From JAJEFO01 sp965209045 (lineage in GTDB: Bacteria; Pseudomonadota; Alphaproteobacteria; Rhodobacterales; Rhodobacteraceae), in the NCBI GenBank assembly GCA_965209045.1, contig CBDBPW010000003.1:1860001-1924000 (forward strand): a DNA stretch of 64,000 nt, written 5' to 3'. The notes under the pieces are model-generated. The model searched no databases and was not told where the DNA came from. It saw nothing but the letters and a program-made list of their open reading frames with translations. Both the position numbers and the translations under genes were made by a program. Below are positions 1-7,822 of this stretch, one piece after another. Each line of letters starts with the position of its first letter. Positions within the stretch are counted from its first letter, which is position 1.

Positions 1-136
1 AGGGGTTCAGCCTGAGGTAGTCCGGCGACTTCATTCCCGCGAAATCGAGATGCTCGACCTCGTAGGGCTTGCCGATCCATTCAAGCGCGATGTGCATCGC
101 GGTGGCACAGGTGCCCGGGGCAGAATAGAGTTTCAT
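1..136 (-). CDS. Glutathione S-transferase, N-terminal part (cut by window edge)
   Basis: Only the first 45 codons are inside the window; the gene runs off the left edge. The protein begins MKLYSAPGTCATAMHIAL and continues with a segment of the type G-K-P-Y-E-V, then L-N-P near the edge. This matches the thioredoxin-like N-terminal domain of bacterial glutathione S-transferases, in which a Ser/Cys-containing loop after the first strand binds glutathione. It lies 17 bp downstream of the VOC-fold gene on the same strand, so the two are probably one transcript. VOC/glyoxalase-fold plus GST suggests glutathione-dependent handling of an electrophile. That is inference, since the C-terminal substrate domain is not visible. 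Confidence 0.75.
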   Translation of the reverse strand, partial: MKLYSAPGTCATAMHIALEWIGKPYEVEHLDFAGMKSPDYLRLNP

Positions 137-153
137 CGGGTCTCTCCTGCGAT

Positions 154-588
154 TTAGCTTGCATGGACATGCTCGGCGATCAGGTCCGCGACCGAGGGCC
201 CCGGCCCAACCAGCTCAAGCACGTTCCTGTCGGGATCCCGGATGAAGATCGTCCTGGTGCCACGAAACTCGCGCCGCCCGGTGATCGCAATGCCGTTCCC
301 GGTCACGAACGCTTCCGTCGCCTCGGCATCCCTCACCTTGACGGCAAGATGCGTAATGCCCGGATACTTGAGCTTCTCATCCATCAGGACGTTCTCGCCC
401 TGCCTCGCGTTGGCCGGACCGAGCAGGTTGATGTTGATCCCGGAGGGATGCAGCATCACCAGGGGGTGCCCATGCGCGTAGCCGCCGTCGGCGACCAGCT
501 CGAATCCAAGCAACTCGTAGAACGCCACCGACCTTTCGCGGTCGCTGACGCGTATGCCGACATGGTCGAAGTTCTTGATGTCCAGCAT
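154..588 (-). CDS. VOC-fold (glyoxalase/dioxygenase superfamily) protein
   Basis: A 144-residue protein of typical single-VOC length. It has the paired beta-alpha-beta-beta-beta layout: an opening N-F-D-H-V-G-I-R-V-S strand with a candidate metal His, S-V-A-F-Y-E-L-L-G-F, later G-I-T-H-L-A-V-K-V, and an ending of D-P-D-R-N-V-L-E-L-V-G in which the Glu is the usual second metal ligand. Members include glyoxalase I, fosfomycin-resistance thiol transferases and extradiol dioxygenases; the substrate cannot be read here. It is upstream of and co-directional with the GST gene, and divergent from the LysR gene at 635 across 46 bp. That geometry makes the LysR protein its likely regulator. Confidence 0.8.
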   Translation of the reverse strand: MLDIKNFDHVGIRVSDRERSVAFYELLGFELVADGGYAHGHPLVMLHPSGININLLGPANARQGENVLMDEKLKYPGITHLAVKVRDAEATEAFVTGNGIAITGRREFRGTRTIFIRDPDRNVLELVGPGPSVADLIAEHVHAS

Positions 589-634
589 GGCATTTGGCCT
601 TTCCCTTCGGTTTCCCCACAGCTACGCTTGCGTC

Positions 635-1609
635 ATGGACGTCACTAGACCGGAAAAAAGCACAGGTACTGCTCATTCAGATCACAGGCCGAGCCTTGAC
701 CGTCTGCGCGAGTTTCTCGAGGTGGCACGTGCGGGCAGCATTTCCGAAGCCGCGCGCAGGCTGGGCCTGCCCCGCGCAACGCTCAGCCGACGCATTGCCT
801 CGCTCGAGGCCGATCTGGGCGTCCGCCTGCTCATTCGCCGAACGACCCGTCTCGCGCTGACACGCCCCGGCGAAGAGCTCCTTAAGCGAGCGCAACGCGT
901 CGTGGTCGACGCGGATGCTGCATGGGAGACAGTCCGGCGCCTGGACGACATTCCGCGGGGCCTTCTGCGTGTTTCCGTCACGGGCCCGTACTTCCTGCAG
1001 CTGTTCACGGACTTTCTGCGCGACTTCCCCGAAGTGATCCTTGAAGTGCAGTCGACGACCCGGCACGTGGACCTGCTTGCCGAGGGGGTCGATGTCGCAG
1101 TGCGAATCGGTCCGATCAGGGATCAGGACCTGATTGCAAGGCAGGTGTATTCCGACCGGCTGATCGTGGTTGCGTCTCCGGAGTATCTGGACCGGGCCGG
1201 ACGCCCCAAGCGGGCAGCGGACCTGACAAGGCACGATTGCATAGTCGGGTTCGCTGGGGAGTGGGCCCCCAGTGCGAGATGGCCCCGATGGGACGGAGGA
1301 ACCGTCCCGGTTGCGGGCAGGTTTTCGGCGAACGAGATCGAGCACATCCGGCAAGCCGCGATCGAGGGGATAGGGTGCGCCTTGATCGCCTCTGCGGTCG
1401 TGGCCGAAGACATCGGAAAGGGTCGCCTTGTGCCGATCCTGGAAGACGAGGTCGGCGCCGAACTGCCGGTGAGCCTCGTCTATGCCGACCGCGAGTTCAT
1501 CGACCCCAAGGTGCGGGAATTCGTGGATCGTGCCGCCCGAGTGATTGCCAAAGAAATGCCAAGGCCGCTGGGCCGTGGCGGGCGCAGGGCATCACATGAC
1601 TCTGAATGA
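635..1609 (+). CDS. LysR-family transcriptional regulator
   Basis: A 324-residue regulator. The N-terminal winged helix-turn-helix has L-D-R-L-R-E-F-L-E-V-A-R-A-G-S and P-R-A-T-L-S-R-R-I-A-S-L-E, and the rest is the two-lobed co-inducer domain, with S-P-E-Y-L-D in the hinge region. The ATG at 635 is chosen because the longer open frame begins inside the divergent VOC gene. It faces the VOC/GST pair across a 46-bp gap, the usual layout for a LysR regulator and its target. Its last ~50 codons resemble a decayed fragment at 15790-15960, so a relative was once present elsewhere in this window. The inducer is unknown. Confidence 0.88.
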   Translation: MDVTRPEKSTGTAHSDHRPSLDRLREFLEVARAGSISEAARRLGLPRATLSRRIASLEADLGVRLLIRRTTRLALTRPGEELLKRAQRVVVDADAAWETVRRLDDIPRGLLRVSVTGPYFLQLFTDFLRDFPEVILEVQSTTRHVDLLAEGVDVAVRIGPIRDQDLIARQVYSDRLIVVASPEYLDRAGRPKRAADLTRHDCIVGFAGEWAPSARWPRWDGGTVPVAGRFSANEIEHIRQAAIEGIGCALIASAVVAEDIGKGRLVPILEDEVGAELPVSLVYADREFIDPKVREFVDRAARVIAKEMPRPLGRGGRRASHDSE

Positions 1610-2326
1610 TGCGGGTTGCCGCCAAGGCCGATGGACATGCCAGGACTCGTCAAGTGTTGCTCAATCTGAGCGGATGTTCCCTGTTGACCGAGCGCTTCTT
1701 CGCCATGAGCTCGGTGGCACGCGTGAACGGCTTGAACGCAACGATCCAATTGGATGGCGCAGGTTCGCTTGTGACGCCTCCGGTTCGTCCGCGAGAGGTT
1801 CCGGCAGCGCTCGTTTGCCTACGCGCTGAAGTGCCTGCGCCGCAGGCGGGCAAACCAGCCAGTTCGGTCCGCAGCCCCAACTCTGGCACATTTGGTCCAG
1901 AAGTTCGCGCGCGTTCCGAAATGTGCCACGGCCCGAATGACGGCGGCCCTTCAGGTTCGCCTTCTCTCCGTGTCGGCTCGGGATCACGTGGAGCCGGCCG
2001 TCGGCATTTCGGTCCTGTCGGGCGTGCCGACGAATCCCCTGGCGACCAGCAATCGTGACCCTCCTGTGAAGACGGCCAAGGATCTGCAAAAGGCTCCAGC
2101 CCTGCGCCAGCTTGCTACTCTCCGTTCCGAACTGGTTCTGCGACATCTTTCTGGGAATTGGCGAGGCGCCGCTGCGCCGTGCCGAACCCCGCCCATTGGC
2201 GTGCCTGTGCCAAGGATGCAATCTCCCATCGCATACGGTTTCGCATCCATTGAACGGAACGGGGCGGACCGTATTGGCCGTCGGACCCGGGCAAATGGAA
2301 TTGCGGCGGAATGCGCCTGCCCCGAC
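1610..2326. other. Gene-free stretch between LysR and enolase-like gene
   Basis: About 700 bp between two converging genes. The open frames here on both strands have compositions unlike the neighbouring proteins and show no motif I can recognise. I see no convincing terminator, repeat or promoter. It may be decayed coding DNA, but no parent gene is recognisable. Confidence 0.5.
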
Positions 2327-3625
2327 CTATCGCTGTCGACCCCACCATGTGTTCGCCAACACGGTGCCGCCGACGAAGGCAGTCTCGCCGAGCTCTTCCT
2401 GAATGCGCAGGCATTCGTTCCATTTCGCCATCCGTTCGGACCGGGTGAAGGAGCCGACCTTCAACTGACCGCCGCCGAGCCCCGCGGACAAATGCGAGAC
2501 CGAGACATCCTCGGTCTCACCCGAGCGCGCCGAGACTATCGTGCCCCACCCGTGTTCTCGCGCGGCATGGAACGCGGCCACGCTCTCGCTTACCGTGCCC
2601 GCTTGATTCACCTTGACCAGAAGCGCATTGCAGGCGCCAGCGGCGGCGGCATCTTCAACCAGGTCGGCGTTGGTCACCAGAAAGTCGTCGCCGACAACTT
2701 GAACCCGGTCGCCGAAGCGCTGCGTGAACTCGGCCATTCCTTCCGTGTCGTCTTCGGCCATCGGATCCTCGATTGAGACGATCGGATAGGCGTCGAGCCA
2801 CCCTTCAAACATGTCAATCAGCGCACCGCTGTCCATGTACCGATCTTCGAGAGAGAGGCGATAGCCGCCGTCCTCGAAAAACTCCGAAGCCGCAATGTCA
2901 AGCGCGATCACCACCCGGTCGCCGGGATTCTCGCCAGCCCTTTCGATCGCCGAGACCAGCGCTTCCAATGCTTCTTCATTGCTGTCGAAGAGGGGCCACC
3001 AGCCGCCCTCGTCCGCGACGCCAGCGATCTTTCCACGTGCGGCCATTATGTCGCCAGCGGCAAAATAGACTTCGCTTGTGACCTCCATCACCTCTTCAAG
3101 ACTGCTTGCGCCGGGCACCATGATCATGAAGTCCTGGATGTCCACGCGCCGTCCGGCATGGGCGCCGCCGCCGAAAATCTGGATCTCGGGCAATGGAACC
3201 GAGGGCGTGCAACGATAGCGATCCGCGACGTGTCGCCAGAGCGGCTTGCCTGCTTCGGCCGCAGCCGAACGCAGGACTGCAAGCGAGGCAGCGGTCGTTG
3301 CGTTTCCGCCGAGGGTTTCCTTCAGCGGCGAGTCGTCAAGCGCAAGGATTGCCGCGTCAGCCCCCGCCTGATCCAGGGCATCTCGCCCCACGAGCGCTTC
3401 GGCGACTGGTCCGTTCACGTTCTCGACCACGCGGGTCACGCCTTTGCCTCGCAAGGCCGTTCCGCCATCGCGCAAATCCACGGCTTCTCGAGTGCCACGC
3501 GAGGCCCCGGCGGGCGCGATGGCCCGGCCCAACGTGCCGCTTTCCAGCCGGACATCCACCTCTACGGTCGGATTGCCCCGAGAGTCCCAGACTCGGCGAC
3601 CCGTTACGGATGAAATTCTCGTCAC
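2327..3625 (-). CDS. Enolase-superfamily paralogue with altered active site
   Basis: 432 residues, full enolase length and clearly homologous to phosphopyruvate hydratase from end to end. Kept: metal ligands D243, E286 and D313; the catalytic lysine K338 in L-L-V-K-V-N-Q; K389; the phosphate-binding R368-S369 in A-R-S-G-E-T-E-D; H156; and E206 in D-E-G-G. Changed: the first catalytic loop reads A-G-A-S-R-G where enolase has S-G-A-S-T-G (R43), the usual E in Q-E-F-M-I is D165, and the usual His of S-H-R-S-G is A367. It overlaps the upstream kinase gene by 4 nt, as the last gene of the TRAP operon. Inference: it dehydrates a 2-phospho-3-hydroxy acid larger than 2-phosphoglycerate. It is unlikely to be the housekeeping enolase. 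Confidence 0.85.
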   Translation of the reverse strand: MTRISSVTGRRVWDSRGNPTVEVDVRLESGTLGRAIAPAGASRGTREAVDLRDGGTALRGKGVTRVVENVNGPVAEALVGRDALDQAGADAAILALDDSPLKETLGGNATTAASLAVLRSAAAEAGKPLWRHVADRYRCTPSVPLPEIQIFGGGAHAGRRVDIQDFMIMVPGASSLEEVMEVTSEVYFAAGDIMAARGKIAGVADEGGWWPLFDSNEEALEALVSAIERAGENPGDRVVIALDIAASEFFEDGGYRLSLEDRYMDSGALIDMFEGWLDAYPIVSIEDPMAEDDTEGMAEFTQRFGDRVQVVGDDFLVTNADLVEDAAAAGACNALLVKVNQAGTVSESVAAFHAAREHGWGTIVSARSGETEDVSVSHLSAGLGGGQLKVGSFTRSERMAKWNECLRIQEELGETAFVGGTVLANTWWGRQR

Positions 3626-4635
3626 GCTGCGACCTCCCGCAACGCGTTGCTCAAGATCTCGACAAGTGCCTGCAGTGACCGCGTCGGAGCCTTGATCAGC
3701 GGCTGTGCGAGACTGCGGACGACTTCCCGCTCAGGCTCACTCAGGTACTCTACCGGCGATTTCCCGTCGACCCGGGCGAGGAACAGCATAGGCAGCAGTG
3801 CGCAGGTGCGCGCCTCGATTTCTGCCACGGGTTCCCATGTAACGTGCGGTTCATAGGCTTCCCAGAATTCCAGGACCTTTGCCAAGCATTGCGCCCGTGC
3901 CCTGTGCAGATGAATGGCCTTCAGCAAGAGGTGGTTCATGCAGAAGGCCAGGTCGAACGACGGGTCGCCCATGGTGGCGCACTCCGCGTCGATGAGGATC
4001 GGGTTGCCCGTTCGAAAGAGGACATTCTTGGGGCTGGCATCGCCATGGATCAGAACCGCTTGGCGGGCATGAAGCGCTTCGGCCATCCTCTTCATCGGTG
4101 CAGCCAGGGCAGGGTGTCTTTGCGCCGTATAGTTCAGGTACGGTTCGATTCTGAGGGCAAGGAAATCTCCGCCGTTGTCGAAGCCGTTCCGGTCAAATCC
4201 GGCGCTTGCGGAAGCAGCGTGCAGCCGTCCGAGAAGATTGCCGACTGCGCGAGCTTCCCCTCGGTCGGGCGCTTCGCTCAGCAACGCGGACTTCCACAAG
4301 TAGACGCCGTCTCCCGAGACATGCTCCATGGCGAAGCCGTGCCGTTCTTCCGAGTGCCCGAGCACGCGAACCGCACATTCCGGCGCGACATCGGCGGCGA
4401 ACTTCAGCCAGGCGTATTCCGCGGCGTTGCGGTGCACAGGCGCGCGCCAGTCGGCAGCAACCTTCAGCTTGGGCAGCGCAAACTTGATGCAGATGGACTT
4501 GTCGCCGAGTTCCACAAGCGCGATGTCAGACGCAACCCCACCTGTCAGTGGCCGCACCGACCGGACATCCGCGCGCGACCCGAGCCCCAGTTCGGCAACC
4601 AGGCTGCGGCACCTTTCGTCAAGTCTTCCGTTCAC
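3622..4635 (-). CDS. APH-fold small-molecule kinase
   Basis: About 337 residues of the aminoglycoside phosphotransferase/choline kinase fold. Seen: an ATP-lobe lysine in C-I-K-F-A-L (~K51); the catalytic loop L-I-H-G-D-A-S-P-K-N with D199 and N204; and the metal motif L-I-D-A-E-C-A with D216, followed by G-D-P-S-F-D-L-A. The start chosen is the GTG at 4635, preceded by a G-rich ribosome-binding site and 28 bp after the dctM stop. The longer frame from 4710 would run into dctM. The stop overlaps the enolase-like start by 4 nt, so the two are translationally coupled. Operon context argues for phosphorylating the TRAP-imported acid, not for drug resistance. The substrate is unknown. Confidence 0.82.
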   Translation of the reverse strand: MNGRLDERCRSLVAELGLGSRADVRSVRPLTGGVASDIALVELGDKSICIKFALPKLKVAADWRAPVHRNAAEYAWLKFAADVAPECAVRVLGHSEERHGFAMEHVSGDGVYLWKSALLSEAPDRGEARAVGNLLGRLHAASASAGFDRNGFDNGGDFLALRIEPYLNYTAQRHPALAAPMKRMAEALHARQAVLIHGDASPKNVLFRTGNPILIDAECATMGDPSFDLAFCMNHLLLKAIHLHRARAQCLAKVLEFWEAYEPHVTWEPVAEIEARTCALLPMLFLARVDGKSPVEYLSEPEREVVRSLAQPLIKAPTRSLQALVEILSNALREVAA

Positions 4636-4663
4636 TGTTCCCCCGCCCGCCAAGTTCCCGGCG

Positions 4664-6103
4664 TCACAGGAATATCGCCACCAGCCCGGGAACAAAACTG
4701 ACAAGTGCAAGAACGAGCAGGGCGGCCATGTAGAACGGGAGCAGGTGGCGGACGACCTTGCCCATCTGCACCCTCTCGATGGCTACTGACACGAACAGCG
4801 TCGTTCCGACCGGGGGCGTATACAGCCCGATCGCGAGATTGACGACCATCATGACGCCTAGCTGGATCGAATCGATGCCGATGCTGGGCGCCACGCCGAT
4901 GAAGATGGGTGCGAGAAGCAGCACGGCTGCGGGCAGGTCGAGAAACGTCCCGATCACGATCATCAGGACGTTCATTCCGACAATTATCGCCCATGGCTCC
5001 TTCAGCGTCTCGAGCATCCATGCCGCCAGGCTCTCGGGCACCGATTCGTACGAGAGGATCCACTGCAGCACCGAAGAACCCATGATCACGAGCATGATCA
5101 CCCCGGTCATCATGCCAGTGGTCAGCACGCAGCGCAGGAAGGTGTCGAGCGTGAGGTCGCGGTAAATGAACGCGCCGACGACCAGCGCGTAGACGACGGC
5201 AAAGACGCTGATTTCGGTAGGGGTCACGATTCCGCCACGCGCCAGGAAAATCACGAAGAGCGGCATCAGGAGCGCCGGGATCGCCTTGTACAGGTCGGCC
5301 GGGACCTTGCGGAACGAAAACCGCCGCGAGACGAAACTGGTGTGGACCAGCGCAACGGCGATGCCTGCGGCCAGCACCGTCCATCCGGGCAGCCATCCGG
5401 CCAGCCAGACAGCGAAGAGCCCGGCCGTGGCGGTCACGATGATTGCGGCATCCCTGCGGTCGAAGAAGGCCGCAGGGATGATGCGGTTCCGTTCCTCCAC
5501 CGGAGAGCTCGGCAGGTCGCGAATCCGCGCGATCGCGAAGCAAATCACGAAGATCATGACCGTCAGCATGATCCCTGGCACGATCCCGGCGAGGAAGAGC
5601 TTGGGAATCGACGTCTCCGTCACAAGCCCGTAGAGGATGAGCGGGATGGAGGGCGGTATCAGCACGGAAATGGTGGAGGACGAGGCATTGACGGCAGCCG
5701 AAAACCCTTCCGGATAGCCCTGTTTCTTCTGAACCGGTATCAGGGCGTTTCCAAGTGCCGAAGCGTCGGCCACGGCCGATCCTGACACGCCGCCGAAGAA
5801 CAGCGATCCAACAACCGACACCTGCGCCAAGCCGCCTTTCATCGCGCCGACAAGCATCTTGGAAAAGGTCACCAGATACTCGCCGAACCGGCCCGACATC
5901 ATCAGGTCGCCCGCCAGGATGAAGAACGGGATCGCCAGCATCGGAAAGCTGGATGTGGGCTGGTAGAGGTTCAGGATCGCCTCGAACAGGAACAGCGGTT
6001 CGTCCGAGATCATCGCAACGCCACTTGCGATCAACAACGCATGCGCAACTGGCGTGGCAAGCAGCAGGAGCGCGACAAAGACCAGTCCGGCCGTGCTCGA
6101 CAT
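4664..6103 (-). CDS. dctM: TRAP transporter large permease, DctM family
   Basis: A 479-residue integral membrane protein with about a dozen hydrophobic segments. It carries DctM hallmarks such as M-L-A-I-P-F-F-I-L-A-G near residue 55, G-G-V-S-G-S-A-V-A-D-A, and I-P-P-S-I-P-L-I-L-Y-G. DctM is the Na+-coupled transport subunit that works with DctQ and the periplasmic DctP. It lies 16 bp after dctQ and 28 bp before the kinase gene in one minus-strand operon. TRAP systems typically carry organic acids, including sugar acids, which fits the kinase and enolase-like enzymes downstream. Confidence 0.93.
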   Translation of the reverse strand: MSSTAGLVFVALLLLATPVAHALLIASGVAMISDEPLFLFEAILNLYQPTSSFPMLAIPFFILAGDLMMSGRFGEYLVTFSKMLVGAMKGGLAQVSVVGSLFFGGVSGSAVADASALGNALIPVQKKQGYPEGFSAAVNASSSTISVLIPPSIPLILYGLVTETSIPKLFLAGIVPGIMLTVMIFVICFAIARIRDLPSSPVEERNRIIPAAFFDRRDAAIIVTATAGLFAVWLAGWLPGWTVLAAGIAVALVHTSFVSRRFSFRKVPADLYKAIPALLMPLFVIFLARGGIVTPTEISVFAVVYALVVGAFIYRDLTLDTFLRCVLTTGMMTGVIMLVIMGSSVLQWILSYESVPESLAAWMLETLKEPWAIIVGMNVLMIVIGTFLDLPAAVLLLAPIFIGVAPSIGIDSIQLGVMMVVNLAIGLYTPPVGTTLFVSVAIERVQMGKVVRHLLPFYMAALLVLALVSFVPGLVAIFL

Positions 6104-6119
6104 GTGTCTCCCACCCTTT

Positions 6120-6698
6120 CTAGCTGGCAGAATTCAGGTCATCATCGGACTTGACGCGCTCGCCGGTTGCCAGACGATAGGCCGTTGCCAGTGCCGTCAG
6201 CCCCAGGAGGGCATATCCAAATAGCAGCGCAAGATAGCTCCAGCTCTGCGGCACGCCGAGCGATGTGAACTGAACGTCGCCAGCAGCGAACTCCATGCCG
6301 CCCTCGAACTGTCCAAATCCGAGGTAGACGTAAATGACCGCAAGGCAGGAAACCAGAATGAACGCTTGAACCACCAGGGCCAAGCTGCGCGCGGGCCGGT
6401 CCGAAAGCAGATTGGCCAGCAGTTCGACTCCGATGTGACGACTGTGCTGGGCAGCCAGGACCGCGCCCGCCATGATGAACCATGGAAACGTCAGCTGCAC
6501 CACTTCGACCGACCAGTTGAGACTTGCGTCCGTGGTGTATCGCAGGACGGCGTTGGCGAATGTTGGCAGGAGCATTGCCAGGAACGTGATCCATAGGGTC
6601 GCGGCACAAGCCGCCCGGACGGTCGTGTCAACCGCATTGACGACAGGGCCCAGGAGCCCTGTCGCCTCGTTTGCCACGATGATCTGTCGCAACATCAT
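6120..6698 (-). CDS. dctQ: TRAP transporter small permease, DctQ family
   Basis: About 192 residues with four predicted membrane helices, the DctQ arrangement. Recognisable features are L-R-Y-T-T-D-A-S-L-N-W-S-V-E after helix 1, the F-P-W-F-I-M-A-G-A segment and H-S-R-H-I-G-V-E-L-L. I chose the ATG at 6698, 10 bp after the dctP stop; ATG 6695 or an upstream start at 6737, overlapping dctP, are possible because no clear Shine-Dalgarno sequence decides. DctQ anchors and partners DctM. The gene is the second in the dctPQM-kinase-enolase operon. Confidence 0.88.
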   Translation of the reverse strand: MMLRQIIVANEATGLLGPVVNAVDTTVRAACAATLWITFLAMLLPTFANAVLRYTTDASLNWSVEVVQLTFPWFIMAGAVLAAQHSRHIGVELLANLLSDRPARSLALVVQAFILVSCLAVIYVYLGFGQFEGGMEFAAGDVQFTSLGVPQSWSYLALLFGYALLGLTALATAYRLATGERVKSDDDLNSAS

Positions 6699-6708
6699 GG
6701 CGGGAGGA

Positions 6709-7689
6709 TCAGCGCGCCGCTGCGGCCGCGGCGGCATTCCGAATGTTCGGAACGATGTCGCCGATTTCGCCCGCCCACTTGTCGTATACGCCAGCGGTCG
6801 CTGCCTGGAACGCCGCCGTGTCGACGTCGTTGAACATGGCGCCCTCGTCGATCAGCTTCTGCTCCAGTTCGCTGTCAGCAATCAGGAACACCCCACGGTT
6901 GTACCACGTTGCCGCGTCCATTGCCGTCTGGATCATTGCCTGATCTTCAGCCGACAGCGTGTCCCACCACCTTTTGGAGGCCAGGATCGGCGCCATTTCG
7001 TACTTGTGGTTGGACTTGGCGATATAGGGCGTCAATTCATGCAGCTTCGACGAGTAGATGTTGGCGAGCGGGTTTTCCTGCCCTTCGAACACGCCCGATT
7101 GAAGCGCTGCAGGCAGTTCCGAAAACGCCAGCGGCGCAGGGTTGGCGCCAAGCGCGGTGAACGCGTCTATGGTCACCTGGCTTTGCGGCGTGCGGATCTT
7201 CATGCCCTTGATGTCATCCGGGTGCGCGATCGCCTTCGAGGTATGGGTGATCTTGCGGATGCCGTTGTCCCACCAGGCAAGGACGACATAGCCCTTCTCG
7301 TTCAGCTGTGCCGCGATTCCGTCGCCGATCGGGCCGTCAAGAACCTCCCAGGCCGCCGGCAGGGACGAAAAGAGATATGGAAGGCCAAAGGCGTTGAGAT
7401 CAGGGATGATCTCGGCAACCGGGCCGTCGGAGTTGACGGTCATGTGCATCGTGCCCAGGCGCACCGACTTCAGCATCTGCCTGTCGTCGCCAAGCGTCGC
7501 CGAATGTGCGACCTTGACGGTGAACTTGCCACGGCTTGCCTGATCCAGGAGCGCGCCGAACATTTCAGCGCCGGTCACCCTCGGGTTGCCGGGCTTGCCG
7601 TTGGTGCCGATCACGAGCTCCTCGGCCTGAAGCGGCGCCGCGAGCGCGACCGCGGCGGCCAAGGCCAGACTGATTGGTTTGAATTTCAT
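6709..7689 (-). CDS. dctP: TRAP transporter periplasmic binding protein, DctP family
   Basis: 326 residues with a signal peptide (M-K-F-K-P-I-S-L-A then an Ala/Leu-rich core ending A-A-P-L-Q-A). The family's ligand-binding segment is visible: D-D-I-K-G-M-K-I-R-T-P-Q, in which the Arg normally salt-bridges the substrate carboxylate, then G-A-N-P-A-P-L-A-F-S-E-L and Q-E-N-P-L. The ATG at 7689 has a G-G-A-G-A-G ribosome-binding site. First gene of the TRAP/kinase/enolase operon and divergent from a GcvA-type LysR gene. The Arg-containing site predicts a carboxylate ligand; its identity is not readable. Confidence 0.92.
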   Translation of the reverse strand: MKFKPISLALAAAVALAAPLQAEELVIGTNGKPGNPRVTGAEMFGALLDQASRGKFTVKVAHSATLGDDRQMLKSVRLGTMHMTVNSDGPVAEIIPDLNAFGLPYLFSSLPAAWEVLDGPIGDGIAAQLNEKGYVVLAWWDNGIRKITHTSKAIAHPDDIKGMKIRTPQSQVTIDAFTALGANPAPLAFSELPAALQSGVFEGQENPLANIYSSKLHELTPYIAKSNHKYEMAPILASKRWWDTLSAEDQAMIQTAMDAATWYNRGVFLIADSELEQKLIDEGAMFNDVDTAAFQAATAGVYDKWAGEIGDIVPNIRNAAAAAAAR

Positions 7690-7822
7690 CGGATTGTCTC
7701 TCCCTTGCATGCGCGTGCGCGATTATGAAGCAATTCTTTATTTATTTTGCAGGATTGGACGCAGCAAATTGGAAATCTTAATTGATTGTGAAGCCAGGCT
7801 TTACAAGTCGCGAATCCTGTGA
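7690..7822. promoter_or_regulatory. Divergent promoter region, dctP operon / LysR
   Basis: An unusually AT-rich gap for this window, containing runs such as TTCTTTATTTATTTTGC and AATCTTAATTGATTG. It separates the TRAP operon (leftward) from a LysR gene (rightward). This is the standard place for a LysR box and back-to-back promoters, but I cannot assign -35/-10 boxes or a T-N11-A site with confidence. Confidence 0.5.

Noticed and set aside
1892..2776. 294-residue plus-strand frame overlapping the enolase-like gene
   Set aside because: Its second half is antisense to a clear enolase homologue, and the first half has no motif or start signal.
2327..3625. Enolase-like gene as the housekeeping enolase
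   Set aside because: Three otherwise near-invariant active-site positions differ, and the gene sits in an inducible-looking transport operon.
3622..4635. APH-fold protein as an aminoglycoside-resistance gene
   Set aside because: Operon position between a TRAP transporter and an enolase paralogue, with 4-nt coupling, points to metabolism; the fold alone is not evidence of resistance.
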